Origin: Pseudomonas sp. P8_241
GTDB lineage: Bacteria > Pseudomonadota > Gammaproteobacteria > Pseudomonadales > Pseudomonadaceae
Assembly: GCF_034008315.1 (NCBI RefSeq)
Contig: NZ_CP125377.1
Coordinates: forward strand, 5,706,501-5,770,500
DNA length: 64,000 nucleotides
Reading direction: 5' to 3'
The stretch's first letter is position 1. Each line of letters opens with the position of its first letter. Shown one piece after another: positions 1-8,239 of this stretch. The translations under genes were made by a program, and so were the position numbers. The notes beneath the pieces were generated by a model. The model saw only the letters and a list, made by a program, of their open reading frames with translations, was not told the DNA's origin and searched no databases.

Positions 1-196
1 GCAGGCTCAAACCGATACCGAGCACAGCGCTACCAATGGAGATTGCCCAGATCCAGGACGACAACACTTCCCGCGAAAGATGAGCCGCTTCTGCCGCCTG
101 AAAGATGATCACCAACGGGCCGGCATAGGAAATAACCGTGGCAATGAACCCAGCCACAGCGGCTGACAACGAGAAGTCCTGGAAAAACGCTTTCAT
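1..196 (-). CDS. benE: BenE-type benzoate/H+ symporter, N-terminal part
   Basis: Partial gene running off the left edge; only the first 65 codons are inside. The translation starts MKAFFQDFSLSAAVAGF and continues into two hydrophobic segments, matching the start of BenE-family benzoate transporters of the inner membrane. Its ATG lies 3 bases after the stop of the upstream benK gene, so the two are probably co-transcribed and translationally coupled. A second benzoate carrier beside BenK is usual in pseudomonad ben/cat clusters. The assignment rests on the N-terminus and the neighbour only. Confidence 0.75.
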   Translation of the reverse strand, partial: MKAFFQDFSLSAAVAGFIATVISYAGPLVIIFQAAEAAHLSREVLSSWIWAISIGSAVLGIGLSL

Positions 197-199
197 GTT

Positions 200-1543
200 T
201 CAGGCACCCGTCGCTGACAACGCTGGGTTGACACCAGCAGCGCTGCGTCGGCTGCTGATGGCGAACACAGTCATGGCCAGGGCCGCCACCGCACCGGGCA
301 AGGCAAACGCCATGAAGTTAAGTTGCAAGGGCAGACTGATCCCGAGCAAGGCACCACCCAGCAGCGGACCGACGATGGCCCCGTTGCGCCCAATGCCCGA
401 CGCCCAGCCCAGGCCGGTAGAGCGAATCGTCATGGAATAAAACTGCGCGGCGCAGGCGTACAAAAGAATCTGCGAGCCAATGGTGGTCGCACCCGCAATG
501 GCGATCAGCAGGTACAACACCGGCATCGGGCTGTTGAAGCCCAACAGCGTGATCGATACCGCCGCCATGGCGAAAAACACCGCCAGCACTCTCGGCAGAT
601 TGAGTTTGTCGCCCAGCACCCCGCCGCCGACCGCGCCGAAGATTGCACCGAAGTTCAACACCAGCAGGAACGACAGGCTCGAACCCAGGCTGTAACCGGC
701 GTTGGCCATCAGTTTCGGCAACCAGGAACTCAGCGCGTACACCATCAACAGGCAGCAGAAAAACGCCAGCCACAGCATCAGCGTGCGCAGCGCGCGGCCT
801 TCACGGAACAACTGCAACACCGGGGTGCCCGTACCTTTCACTTCGGCCATGTGCAATTGATCAGACGTTTGCGCGACGTAGGCCGGATCGATGCGCTGAA
901 GAATGTTGCGCGCCTCTTCATTACGCCCCTGACGCAACATGAAGCCCACCGATTCGGGCAGGAAATACATGATCAGCGGCAACAACAGCAACGGCAGGAC
1001 CGCCACGTAAAACACCGACTGCCAGCCGAAACTCGGGATCAGCACAATGCCCAGCCCCGCGGACAACATGCCGCCCACCGAATAACCGCTGAACATGATC
1101 GCAACCAACGTGCTGCGGATTTTTTTCGGCGCGTACTCGTTCATCAGCGCCACCACGTTAGGCATCACGCCGCCGATGCCGAGCCCTGCAATGAAGCGAC
1201 AGAGGCCAAACTCGGTGGGGTTGCGTGCGAAACCATTGAGCACGGTGAAACCACTGAAGAGCATCACGCAGATCGTGATGGCTTTCTTGCGGCCGATCCT
1301 GTCCGACAGCGGTCCGAAGAACAGCGCGCCAAACATCATGCCGAACAGTGCATAACTGCCCAGTGCACCGGCTTGCAGAGGACTGAGCCCCCACTCTTTC
1401 ATCAGCATCGGCAAGACCACGCCGTAGATCACCAGATCGTAACCGTCGAAGATGATGATCAGGGCACACCAGAACAGCACCATCCAGTGAAAGCGGTTGA
1501 AACGTGCGTTGTCGATAACCTCATGTACGTCGATCTTGCGCAT
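200..1543 (-). CDS. benK: Aromatic acid:H+ symporter of the MFS (BenK-like)
   Basis: A 447-residue, twelve-helix major facilitator of the aromatic acid:H+ symporter family, importing benzoate or a close relative across the inner membrane. Visible signatures are the DGYDLVIYG segment in helix 1 (residues 33-41), the MFS loop motif GPLSDRIGRKK (77-87) and a long central loop near residues 200-245. It is the first gene of an operon continuing into benE. A tandem XylS/BenR-like operator lies about 95-130 bases upstream of the start codon, which supports a benzoate substrate. PcaK or VanK would be alternatives on family grounds, but the benE partner and operator favour BenK. Confidence 0.8.
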   Translation of the reverse strand: MRKIDVHEVIDNARFNRFHWMVLFWCALIIIFDGYDLVIYGVVLPMLMKEWGLSPLQAGALGSYALFGMMFGALFFGPLSDRIGRKKAITICVMLFSGFTVLNGFARNPTEFGLCRFIAGLGIGGVMPNVVALMNEYAPKKIRSTLVAIMFSGYSVGGMLSAGLGIVLIPSFGWQSVFYVAVLPLLLLPLIMYFLPESVGFMLRQGRNEEARNILQRIDPAYVAQTSDQLHMAEVKGTGTPVLQLFREGRALRTLMLWLAFFCCLLMVYALSSWLPKLMANAGYSLGSSLSFLLVLNFGAIFGAVGGGVLGDKLNLPRVLAVFFAMAAVSITLLGFNSPMPVLYLLIAIAGATTIGSQILLYACAAQFYSMTIRSTGLGWASGIGRNGAIVGPLLGGALLGISLPLQLNFMAFALPGAVAALAMTVFAISSRRSAAGVNPALSATGA

Positions 1544-1634
1544 GGCATATATCTCTTGTTGTTGTTTTTTTAGAGCATCGGTAACACGGCTTACGTCCGT
1601 ACAGCCGAGGGTAGAGCTGTCCGGTGCGAGGCAA

Positions 1635-1670
1635 TATCCAGTGAGCGCAGATCACTATCCGTTTTGTGCA
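1635..1670 (-). promoter_or_regulatory. Tandem XylS/BenR-type operator upstream of benK
   Basis: Read on the minus strand: TGCA-N6-GGATA (1670-1656), a 6-base gap, then TGCG-N6-GGATA (1649-1635). This is the direct-repeat pattern TGCA-N6-GGNTA with 6-base spacing known for XylS and BenR, AraC-family activators that respond to benzoate. The proximal copy has one mismatch (TGCG). The orientation points at benK. The -10 was not identified with confidence. Confidence 0.7.
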
Positions 1671-1762
1671 GAGCCCTGAAACGGGCATGAGGAGCAGAGG
1701 AATTGACCCAATGAGGCAAATTGTCTTCTTTGCGATCACGTTTGAACGCTAAGCTTGGGCCT

Positions 1763-2389
1763 ATGGATGACTCAGATTATTTACGCCTGCTGACCATTGC
1801 GGCCGAGCAAGCCAACGCGTTCCTGTCCAATGCCCGCAAATGGGAGCGTGAGCGTTGGGTCTGCCAGCGCCTGTTACAAGGCTTGAACATCCCCTACCGC
1901 GCCGACGAGTTTGCCCCTGCCGGCGAGCCGCCGGACGTGCTGTTTCGTGATGCCAATTTCGAAGTGTTCTTTGTGCTCGATGAAGGCCGTCGCCTCAATG
2001 ATGAATGGCGCGACGAACTGCAACGCCGCCGCAGTGCGTTCTCCCTGAGCCAACTGGTGCGCCGTGAAGCCAAGCCTCGACGCATCCCCGCCAACGAGTT
2101 CTTGCTGCGACTGGCGCCGACCTTGCGCAAAAAAGCCCACAACTACAAAGAACGTGGCATGGATCTGGGCGAACTGGACATCATCGCGTTCGCCAGCCTC
2201 AAGCGAGAAGTGCTGGACCTCAACAGCCACTTCCCTCCGCCCACCGAATACCTGCGCCAGGGCTGGCGATCGTTGTCGCTGGTCGGTCCGACCTTCGCCC
2301 GCGTGCTGTTCGCCCATCCGGACGCACCGGACTTTCTGCGCAGTAACCTGGGACGCAGCATTGTGTTCGACGTCGGGATCAGCCTGTGA
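1763..2389 (+). CDS. DUF1780 family protein
   Basis: A soluble 208-residue protein with no signal peptide or membrane segment, matching the DUF1780 family conserved in pseudomonads; the function is not established. I chose the ATG giving MDDSDYLRLL because family members start there; an in-frame start 42 bases upstream adds a weakly conserved extension. The stop overlaps the GTG start of the MOSC gene by four bases (GTGA), so the two are translationally coupled. An Arg/Lys-rich stretch (REAKPRRIPANEF) could contact nucleic acid, but this is inference only. Confidence 0.7.
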   Translation: MDDSDYLRLLTIAAEQANAFLSNARKWERERWVCQRLLQGLNIPYRADEFAPAGEPPDVLFRDANFEVFFVLDEGRRLNDEWRDELQRRRSAFSLSQLVRREAKPRRIPANEFLLRLAPTLRKKAHNYKERGMDLGELDIIAFASLKREVLDLNSHFPPPTEYLRQGWRSLSLVGPTFARVLFAHPDAPDFLRSNLGRSIVFDVGISL

Positions 2390-2913
2390 GCCCATTGCAG
2401 CAACTGATTGCCGACGTGCCGCAGCAAGGGCGCGTGCGCTGGATTGGCGTACGACCGTTCTCACATTCGCAGATGATTGAACTGGACGCCGTGGAAGCGC
2501 GTCTTGAAGCCGGCCTGACCGGCGATCACGCCCGCCCGGGCGTGCGTAATGCGCGACAGGTGACACTCCTTCAGTGGGAACATCTGGCCGTGATCATTTC
2601 GCTGATGGGCCGTGCCCAGGATCATCCGGTTGGGCCTGAAGATCTGCGGCGCAATCTCGTTATCAGTGGGATCAACCTGTTCAGCCTCAAGGGCCGACGA
2701 TTTCGCATCGGCCAGGCGATTTTCGAAACCACCGGTTGGTGTCAGCCCTGTGCACGCCTTGAAAACAACCTCGGCCCCGGTACCTTCCAGGCTGTGCGTG
2801 GGCATGGCGGAATCACCGCACGGGTGTTACAAAGTGGCATCATTCGCCTGGACGATACAGTGAGCGTCGAGCCCATTCCGGACAGCGGCTATGCTGCGTT
2901 CAACCCCGGATAA
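2386..2913 (+). CDS. MOSC domain-containing protein
   Basis: A 175-residue cytoplasmic protein made almost entirely of a MOSC domain, the fold of the C-terminal part of molybdenum-cofactor sulfurases. Visible are GDHAR (46-50), RRNLVISG (88-95) and the Cys pair in GWCQPC (C119, C122), where the family carries its conserved Cys for sulfur or Moco handling. It starts at GTG, overlapping the previous stop by four bases. Stand-alone MOSC proteins such as YiiM detoxify N-hydroxylated compounds in some bacteria, but the substrate here cannot be told from sequence. Confidence 0.85.
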   Translation: MSPLQQLIADVPQQGRVRWIGVRPFSHSQMIELDAVEARLEAGLTGDHARPGVRNARQVTLLQWEHLAVIISLMGRAQDHPVGPEDLRRNLVISGINLFSLKGRRFRIGQAIFETTGWCQPCARLENNLGPGTFQAVRGHGGITARVLQSGIIRLDDTVSVEPIPDSGYAAFNPG

Positions 2914-2964
2914 AACCACTGTAGCTTCTACAGATTTAGCAACGTCTACTGACGAGGCCCAAAT

Positions 2965-3138
2965 ATGACCAGCCGCCTGAACCCCGACGACCAAAAGCAT
3001 GTCGAAGAGTACCTGCAGTTGTCTCAGCACCAAGTCGAGCGCCGGCCTTTTCGGCCGTGGATGCTCCTTGTACTGGTCCTGGCAGTGACCATTGGTCTGG
3101 GCCTGTTGAGCCGATTTATCAGTTACCTAACGCTATGA
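2965..3138 (+). CDS. DUF3094-type small membrane protein
   Basis: A 57-residue protein beginning MTSRLNPDDQKHVEEYL. A charged N-terminal half (residues 1-30) is followed by a single hydrophobic helix (about 32-53). It resembles the small DUF3094 proteins found next to ndh in Pseudomonas; the role is unknown. It lies 51 bases after the MOSC gene in the same direction and may share its transcript. Identification is from recollection of the family; the reading frame itself is clear. Confidence 0.65.
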   Translation: MTSRLNPDDQKHVEEYLQLSQHQVERRPFRPWMLLVLVLAVTIGLGLLSRFISYLTL

Positions 3139-3144
3139 GCTGCC

Positions 3145-3327
3145 GAGGGTCTGTTGACGTTTAATGACGAACTGCGTTGCGTTCCAACGAGTGCGAGGCA
3201 AGGCGCGGGATGCCGCCAATGGTTGTTCCCTTGGCAAATCCCGCAACGCAGCCTCGCGCTCGTTGGAGCGCAACCCGAAGGGACGGACGCCCACGTGGCG
3301 GTCGTCATCAAACGTCAACAGACCCTC
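3145..3327. repeat. 183-bp imperfect palindromic repeat element
   Basis: Both ends carry GAGGGTCTGTTGACGTTT (3145-3162) and its complement (3310-3327). The homology of the arms continues inward through TGCGTTCCAACGAGYGCGAGG and its complement. The whole piece can fold into one long hairpin around 3215-3240 and encodes nothing convincing. It looks like a MITE-like or dispersed palindromic element of Pseudomonas, different from the REP hairpins elsewhere in the window. Confidence 0.7.
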
Positions 3328-3379
3328 ATGCTCGCTTGGGTAACGAAAAAGATTTCTTTTAGCCTTGCGAGTTATCCCC

Positions 3380-4678
3380 ATGTCCCATCGTATTGTTATT
3401 GTCGGCGGCGGCGCCGGCGGTCTGGAGTTGGCTACCCGTCTGGGTAAGACTCTGGGCAAGCGCGGCACAGCCAGCGTGATGCTGGTCGACGCGAACCTGA
3501 CCCACATCTGGAAACCGTTGTTGCACGAAGTGGCGGCCGGTTCCCTGAACTCCTCCGAAGACGAACTCAACTATGTTGCCCAGGCGAAATGGAACCACTT
3601 CGAGTTCCAGCTGGGGCGCATGAGCGGGCTAGATCGTGCGAGCAAGAAAATCCAGCTCGCCGCCACATATGACGAAGCCGGCCTGGAATTGGTACCTGCA
3701 CGCGAAGTGCCTTATGACTCGCTGGTGATTTCCGTCGGCAGCACCACCAACGATTTCGGCACCCAGGGCGCGGCACAGCATTGCCTGTTCCTCGATACCC
3801 GAAAACAGGCCGAGCGCTTTCACCAGCAACTGCTCAACCACTACCTGCGAGCGCATGCCGGGCAGACCGACACCGTCGAGCAGATCAGCGTGGCCATCGT
3901 CGGTGCGGGTGCCACCGGCGTCGAGCTGGCCGCCGAGCTGCACAACGCCGCTCATGAATTGGCGGCTTACGGTCTGGACCGAATCAAACCGGAAAACATG
4001 CACATCACCTTGATCGAAGCCGGCCCACGGGGATTACCCGCGCTGCCGGAACGGATTGGTGGACCTGTGCATAAAACCCTGGAGAAGCTCGGGGTCAACG
4101 TCATGACCAATGCGGCGGTCAGTGAAGTCACCGCCGACAGCCTGATCACTGCCGACGGCAACGAGATCAAGGCGAGTCTGAAAGTCTGGGCTGCGGGGAT
4201 TCGTGCACCGGGTTTCCTCAAGGACATCGACGGCCTGGAAACCAACCGCATCAATCAACTGCAAGTGCTGCCGACCCTGCAAACCACCCGCGACGAGAAC
4301 ATCTTCGCTTTCGGTGACTGTGCAGCCTGCCCACAACCGGGCAGTGATCGTAACGTGCCCCCACGAGCCCAGGCCGCTCACCAACAGGCTTCGTTGCTGG
4401 CCAAATCGCTGAAACTGCGCATCGAAGGCAAGGCACTGCCGGAGTACAAGTACACCGACTACGGCTCACTGATCTCACTGTCGCGTTTTTCGGCTGTGGG
4501 TAACTTGATGGGCAACCTTACCGGCAGCGTGATGCTCGAAGGCTGGCTGGCGCGGATGTTCTATGTGTCGCTGTACCGCATGCACCAAATGGCGCTGTAC
4601 GGACCGTTTCGCACGGCAATGCTGATGCTGGGCAGCAAAATCGGGCGAGGTACCGAGCCGCGCTTGAAGCTGCACTAA
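3380..4678 (+). CDS. ndh: Type II NADH dehydrogenase (NDH-2)
   Basis: A 432-residue FAD enzyme transferring electrons from NADH to ubiquinone without proton pumping, bound to the inner face of the cytoplasmic membrane. There are two Rossmann motifs: GGGAGG near residue 9 for FAD and GAGATGVE (175-182) for NADH. The FAD-binding segment IFAFGDCAA lies near residue 305, and a C-terminal hydrophobic/amphipathic region (LARMFYVSLYRMHQ) fits membrane attachment. The start at MSHRIVIV matches the family; a TTG 15 bases upstream is less likely. It stands alone, followed by a REP pair. Confidence 0.93.
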   Translation: MSHRIVIVGGGAGGLELATRLGKTLGKRGTASVMLVDANLTHIWKPLLHEVAAGSLNSSEDELNYVAQAKWNHFEFQLGRMSGLDRASKKIQLAATYDEAGLELVPAREVPYDSLVISVGSTTNDFGTQGAAQHCLFLDTRKQAERFHQQLLNHYLRAHAGQTDTVEQISVAIVGAGATGVELAAELHNAAHELAAYGLDRIKPENMHITLIEAGPRGLPALPERIGGPVHKTLEKLGVNVMTNAAVSEVTADSLITADGNEIKASLKVWAAGIRAPGFLKDIDGLETNRINQLQVLPTLQTTRDENIFAFGDCAACPQPGSDRNVPPRAQAAHQQASLLAKSLKLRIEGKALPEYKYTDYGSLISLSRFSAVGNLMGNLTGSVMLEGWLARMFYVSLYRMHQMALYGPFRTAMLMLGSKIGRGTEPRLKLH

Positions 4679-4691
4679 GATCCGAGGGCCT

Positions 4692-4756
4692 CTTCGCTGG
4701 CAAGCCAGCTCCTACAGGACCGCATCGATCTTGTAGGAGCTGGCTTGCCAGCGAAG
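4692..4756. repeat. REP pair
   Basis: CTTCGCTGGCAAGCCAGCTCCTAC and its near-perfect complement are separated by about 17 bases. This is the standard Pseudomonas REP doublet, here downstream of ndh. Confidence 0.9.
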
Positions 4757-4790
4757 CTTCTCATGGGCTCCACAAAAAACCGGAACAAAA

Positions 4791-4823
4791 AAAATCCCCG
4801 TATCTTTCGATACGAGGATTTTT
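4791..4823 (-). terminator. Intrinsic terminator of the tRNA unit
   Basis: On the minus strand a stem of AAATCCTCGTATC / GATACGGGGATTT with a GAAA-type loop is followed by a T run. It lies directly after the last tRNA-Pro. Confidence 0.85.
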
Positions 4824-4827
4824 AATA

Positions 4828-4904
4828 TGGTCGGGGTAAGGGGATTCGAACTCCTGACATCCTGCTCCCAAAGCAGGCGCGCTACCGGACTGCGCTATAC
4901 CCCG
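4828..4904 (-). tRNA. tRNA-Pro (anticodon TGG), copy 2
   Basis: A 77-base cloverleaf with encoded CCA end; acceptor CGGGGTA/TACCCCG, anticodon loop CTTTGGGA giving TGG, and TTCGAAT in the T arm. It is identical to the copy at 5083-5159. It lies downstream of an apparent terminator (4906-4938) that follows the tRNA-Lys gene. Confidence 0.97.
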
Positions 4905-4905
4905 G

Positions 4906-4938
4906 TAAAAAAAAGGCGACCTTACAAAAGTCGCCTTC
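4906..4938 (-). terminator. Intrinsic terminator between tRNA-Lys and the second tRNA-Pro
   Basis: On the minus strand AAGGCGAC ... GTCGCCTT forms an 8-bp stem with a 9-base loop, followed by eight T. It would end the Asn-Pro-Lys transcript before the last tRNA-Pro unless read through. Confidence 0.8.
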
Positions 4939-5001
4939 TTCGATCAGCGCTTTTGGCCTCTGATCTTAAGATTCGATCCCAGCGTTAACTGGTTTCAAAA
5001 A

Positions 5002-5077
5002 TGGTGGGTCGTGTGGGATTCGAACCTACGACCAATTGGTTAAAAGCCAACTGCTCTACCAACTGAGCTAACGACCC
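5002..5077 (-). tRNA. tRNA-Lys (anticodon TTT)
   Basis: A 76-base cloverleaf with encoded CCA; acceptor GGGTCGT/ACGACCC, anticodon loop CTTTTAA giving TTT, T-arm GTTCGAATC. It is third in the minus-strand tRNA unit. Confidence 0.97.
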
Positions 5078-5082
5078 AAAAA

Positions 5083-5159
5083 TGGTCGGGGTAAGGGGAT
5101 TCGAACTCCTGACATCCTGCTCCCAAAGCAGGCGCGCTACCGGACTGCGCTATACCCCG
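5083..5159 (-). tRNA. tRNA-Pro (anticodon TGG), copy 1
   Basis: A 77-base tRNA identical to the one at 4828-4904, with encoded CCA and anticodon TGG. It sits between tRNA-Asn and tRNA-Lys with only a few bases of spacer, so it is processed from the common precursor. Confidence 0.97.
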
Positions 5160-5168
5160 GTTTGAAAT

Positions 5169-5244
5169 TGGCTCCGTGACCAGGACTCGAACCTGGGACC
5201 CAATGATTAACAGTCATTTGCTCTACCGACTGAGCTATCACGGA
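5169..5244 (-). tRNA. tRNA-Asn (anticodon GTT)
   Basis: A 76-base cloverleaf with encoded CCA; acceptor TCCGTGA/TCACGGA, anticodon loop CTGTTAA giving GTT. It is the first gene of the tRNA unit, about 90 bases downstream of a strong promoter. Confidence 0.97.
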
Positions 5245-5332
5245 ACTACATATTTCAATTTACAACTTTGAAGCTTTACTGCGTTCTCTTCGACCCGTTT
5301 GCATCGCTGCGTTCGTGTGTCTGAGGCGCGCT

Positions 5333-5360
5333 ATTCTACAATCTTCAGAACCTCTGTCAA
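5333..5360 (-). promoter_or_regulatory. Sigma-70 promoter of the tRNA unit
   Basis: On the minus strand: a perfect -35 TTGACA (5360-5355), a 16-base spacer, and -10 TAGAAT (5338-5333). The -10 is followed by a GC-rich discriminator AGCGCGCC, typical of stringently controlled stable-RNA promoters. Confidence 0.85.
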
Positions 5361-5495
5361 CCCCCTAAATTGCTTTCAAGTTAATGATTTGCAACTTATT
5401 TTGGATTCCTGCTTGGGGAGCGGAAACCCTGGCGGGTGACTTACTGCGGGGCGCACTTTACAAGCCTTTTCCTTTGAGTTCAACAGCCTAACGAA

Positions 5496-5524
5496 AAAAA
5501 GGTCCCGCAATGCGGGACCTTTTC
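5496..5524 (-). terminator. Intrinsic terminator after clpB
   Basis: AAAAGGTCCCGCA / TGCGGGACCTTTT is a near-perfect palindrome with A and T runs on its two sides, so it could work in both directions. It lies 20 bases after the clpB stop. Confidence 0.85.
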
Positions 5525-5544
5525 AATTTTGTTGCGGTTATGGA

Positions 5545-8109
5545 TCAGGCGAATACGATTTCGTCGTTTTCCACGACCCCGTGCGCAGTGTCGCCCGGCA
5601 TGAACCGCCCCGACAGAATCAACTGTGCCAGCGGGTTCTCGATCCAGCGCTGGATCGCTCGTTTGAGCGGCCGTGCGCCGTATACCGGGTCGTAACCCAC
5701 CGCGATCAGCTTATCCATCGCCTCGGGACTGAGATCAAGCTTCAGCTCCCGTTCGGTCAGGCGGCTGCGCAGACGACCCAACTGGATCTCGGTAATGCCG
5801 GCGATCTGATCCCGCGCCAAAGGCTCGAAGATCACCACTTCGTCGACACGGTTGATGAACTCCGGCCGGAAATGGCTGGAGATCGCATCCATCACCGCCG
5901 CACGTTGCGCCTCACGATCACCGACCAGTTCCTGGATCTGTACCGAGCCCAGGTTGGAGGTCATGACAATCACGGTGTTCTTGAAATCCACCGTGCGGCC
6001 ATGGCTGTCGGTCAAGCGACCGTCTTCAAGCACTTGCAGCAGGATGTTGAACACATCCGGATGCGCCTTCTCGACCTCGTCCATCAGGATCACCGAGTAA
6101 GGCTTGCGACGCACTGCCTCGGTCAGATAACCGCCTTCTTCGTAACCGACATACCCTGGTGGCGCACCGATCAGGCGAGCCACGGAATGTTTCTCCATGA
6201 ACTCGGACATGTCGATCCGCACCATCGCCTCTTCCGTATCGAAGAGAAATTCGGCCAACGCCTTGCACAGCTCGGTTTTACCGACACCGGTCGGGCCGAG
6301 GAACATGAACGAGCCGCTTGGCCGATTCGGGTCGGACAACCCGGCACGGGAACGCCGCACCGCGTTGGAAACCGCGACCACCGCTTCGTCCTGGCCGATC
6401 ACACGCTGGTGCAACAGGCTTTCCATCTTCATCAGTTTGTCGCGCTCGCCTTCGAGCATTTTCGATACCGGGATACCCGTCCATTTCGAAACGACTTCGG
6501 CGATCTCTTCCTCTGTCACTTTACTGCGCAGCAACTGGTTTTCAGGTTTGCCATGCTGGTCAACCATTTGCAGGCTGCGCTCCAGATCCGGGATCACCCC
6601 GTACTGCAATTCGGCCATGCGGTTCAGGTCGCCTTTACGACGAGCGGCTTCCAGTTCCTGCCGGGACTGTTCAATTTTCTGCTGAATCTGCGCAGAACCC
6701 TGCACCTCGGCTTTCTCCGAGTTCCAGATTTCTTCCAGATCCGAGTACTCACGCTCAAGCCGAGCGATTTCTTCCTGCAGCTTTTCCAGACGCTTCTTCG
6801 CGGCATCGTCGCTTTCTTTCTTCAGCGCCTGGGATTCCACCTTCAGCTGAATCAGGCGACGCTCCAGACGGTCCAGCACTTCGGGCTTGGAGTCGATCTC
6901 CATGCGGATGCGGCTGGCGGCCTCGTCGATCAGGTCGATGGCCTTGTCCGGCAACTGCCGGTCGGTGATATAGCGATGGCTGAGCTTGGCCGCAGCGATG
7001 ATCGCACCGTCGGTGATCGCCACCTTGTGGTGAACCTCATAGCGCTCTTTCAGGCCACGCAGGATCGCAATGGTGTCTTCCTCGCTCGGCTCGTCCACCA
7101 GAACCTTCTGGAAGCGTCGCTCAAGGGCCGCATCCTTCTCTATATATTGGCGGTACTCGTTGAGCGTGGTCGCACCGACGCAATGCAGCTCACCGCGCGC
7201 CAGGGCTGGCTTGAGCATGTTGCCTGCGTCCATCGAACCTTCGCCCTTACCGGCACCGACCATGGTGTGCAGTTCGTCGATGAACAGGATGATCTGCCCT
7301 TCCTGCTTCGACAGTTCATTAAGCAGGGACTTCAGCCGCTCTTCGAACTCACCGCGATATTTGGCACCGGCAATCAACGCCCCCATATCCAGGGACAGCA
7401 GGCGCTTGCCCTTCAGGCCATCCGGCACTTCGCCGTTGATGATGCGCTGGGCCAGACCTTCGGCAATGGCGGTTTTACCCACGCCAGGCTCACCGATCAG
7501 CACGGGGTTGTTCTTGGTACGGCGTTGCAGCACCTGAATCGTGCGGCGAATTTCATCGTCGCGGCCGATCACCGGGTCAAGCTTGCCGTCCTCGGCGCGC
7601 TTGGTCAGGTCGACGGTGTACTTGTCCAGCGCCTGACGCGATTCTTCGTGGTTTGGGTCGTTGACGGCCTCACCACCACGCAGGTTATTGATCGCATTTT
7701 CCAGGGCTTTCTTGCTCACCCCCTGGCCGAGCAACAGCTTGCCGAGCTTACTGTTCTCGTCCATGGCGGCCAGCAGCACCAGCTCACTGGAGATGAACTG
7801 GTCGCCTTTCTGCTGGGCCAGACGGTCGGCCTGATTGAGCAGACGCGCCAGATCCTGCGACATGTTCACGTCACCGGTCGGGTTCTGGATTTTCGGTAGC
7901 TGGTCGAGCTCTTTCGTCAGCTCTTTACGCAAACTGTTGACGTCGAAGCCCACCTGCATCAGCAGCGGCTTGATCGAACCGCCCTGCTGTTCGAGCAAGG
8001 CTTGCATCAAGTGCGCCGGCTCGATGGCCGGATGATCGAGCCCGACTGCCAGGGATTGAGCATCGGACAACGCTAACTGCAATTTGCTGGTTAAACGGTC
8101 TATACGCAT
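5545..8109 (-). CDS. clpB: ATP-dependent disaggregase ClpB
   Basis: A full-length 854-residue Hsp100 chaperone that extracts polypeptides from aggregates together with DnaK. Domains: N-terminal Clp repeat domain (1-145), AAA+ 1 with Walker A GEPGVGKT (206-213), the coiled-coil middle domain (about 405-525), and AAA+ 2 with Walker A GPTGVGKT (about 605-612), ending in the C-terminal oligomerisation domain. It lies 130 bases after pgeF, behind a sigma-32-type promoter (8182-8209), so heat induction is expected; read-through from rluD-pgeF is also possible. A terminator follows. Confidence 0.98.
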   Translation of the reverse strand: MRIDRLTSKLQLALSDAQSLAVGLDHPAIEPAHLMQALLEQQGGSIKPLLMQVGFDVNSLRKELTKELDQLPKIQNPTGDVNMSQDLARLLNQADRLAQQKGDQFISSELVLLAAMDENSKLGKLLLGQGVSKKALENAINNLRGGEAVNDPNHEESRQALDKYTVDLTKRAEDGKLDPVIGRDDEIRRTIQVLQRRTKNNPVLIGEPGVGKTAIAEGLAQRIINGEVPDGLKGKRLLSLDMGALIAGAKYRGEFEERLKSLLNELSKQEGQIILFIDELHTMVGAGKGEGSMDAGNMLKPALARGELHCVGATTLNEYRQYIEKDAALERRFQKVLVDEPSEEDTIAILRGLKERYEVHHKVAITDGAIIAAAKLSHRYITDRQLPDKAIDLIDEAASRIRMEIDSKPEVLDRLERRLIQLKVESQALKKESDDAAKKRLEKLQEEIARLEREYSDLEEIWNSEKAEVQGSAQIQQKIEQSRQELEAARRKGDLNRMAELQYGVIPDLERSLQMVDQHGKPENQLLRSKVTEEEIAEVVSKWTGIPVSKMLEGERDKLMKMESLLHQRVIGQDEAVVAVSNAVRRSRAGLSDPNRPSGSFMFLGPTGVGKTELCKALAEFLFDTEEAMVRIDMSEFMEKHSVARLIGAPPGYVGYEEGGYLTEAVRRKPYSVILMDEVEKAHPDVFNILLQVLEDGRLTDSHGRTVDFKNTVIVMTSNLGSVQIQELVGDREAQRAAVMDAISSHFRPEFINRVDEVVIFEPLARDQIAGITEIQLGRLRSRLTERELKLDLSPEAMDKLIAVGYDPVYGARPLKRAIQRWIENPLAQLILSGRFMPGDTAHGVVENDEIVFA

Positions 8110-8181
8110 AAGTCACCTTCCTTTTGAGCAGGTCGGACCTATAAAACGTCCTGAATGAAGAAACCTGCCAGATACCACAAT

Positions 8182-8209
8182 AGATGCGGTCGATTCTGGG
8201 AGTTTCAAG
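8182..8209 (-). promoter_or_regulatory. Sigma-32 (RpoH)-type heat-shock promoter of clpB
   Basis: On the minus strand: CTTGAAA (8209-8203), a 13-base spacer, then CCGCATCT (8189-8182). The RpoH consensus is CTTGAAA-N11-16-CCCCATNT, so only one base of the -10 differs. The start codon follows about 75 bases later. Confidence 0.85.
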
Positions 8210-8239
8210 CGTCAAGACATTGATGCAGATCAGACAAGC

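Noticed and set aside
323..1573. 416-codon plus-strand frame
   Set aside because: Antisense to benK; rich in Gln, Arg and His as expected for a reversed membrane-protein gene.
3154..3447. Short frames in both directions across 3123-3447
   Set aside because: They are produced by the 183-bp palindrome, which gives similar translations on both strands, and not by a gene.
4828..5244. tRNA cluster as an integration site for a genomic island
   Set aside because: No integrase gene or direct repeat of a tRNA 3' end was found outside the two complete tRNA-Pro copies.
5581..7899. 772-codon plus-strand frame
   Set aside because: Antisense to clpB, same explanation; there is no RBS or domain.
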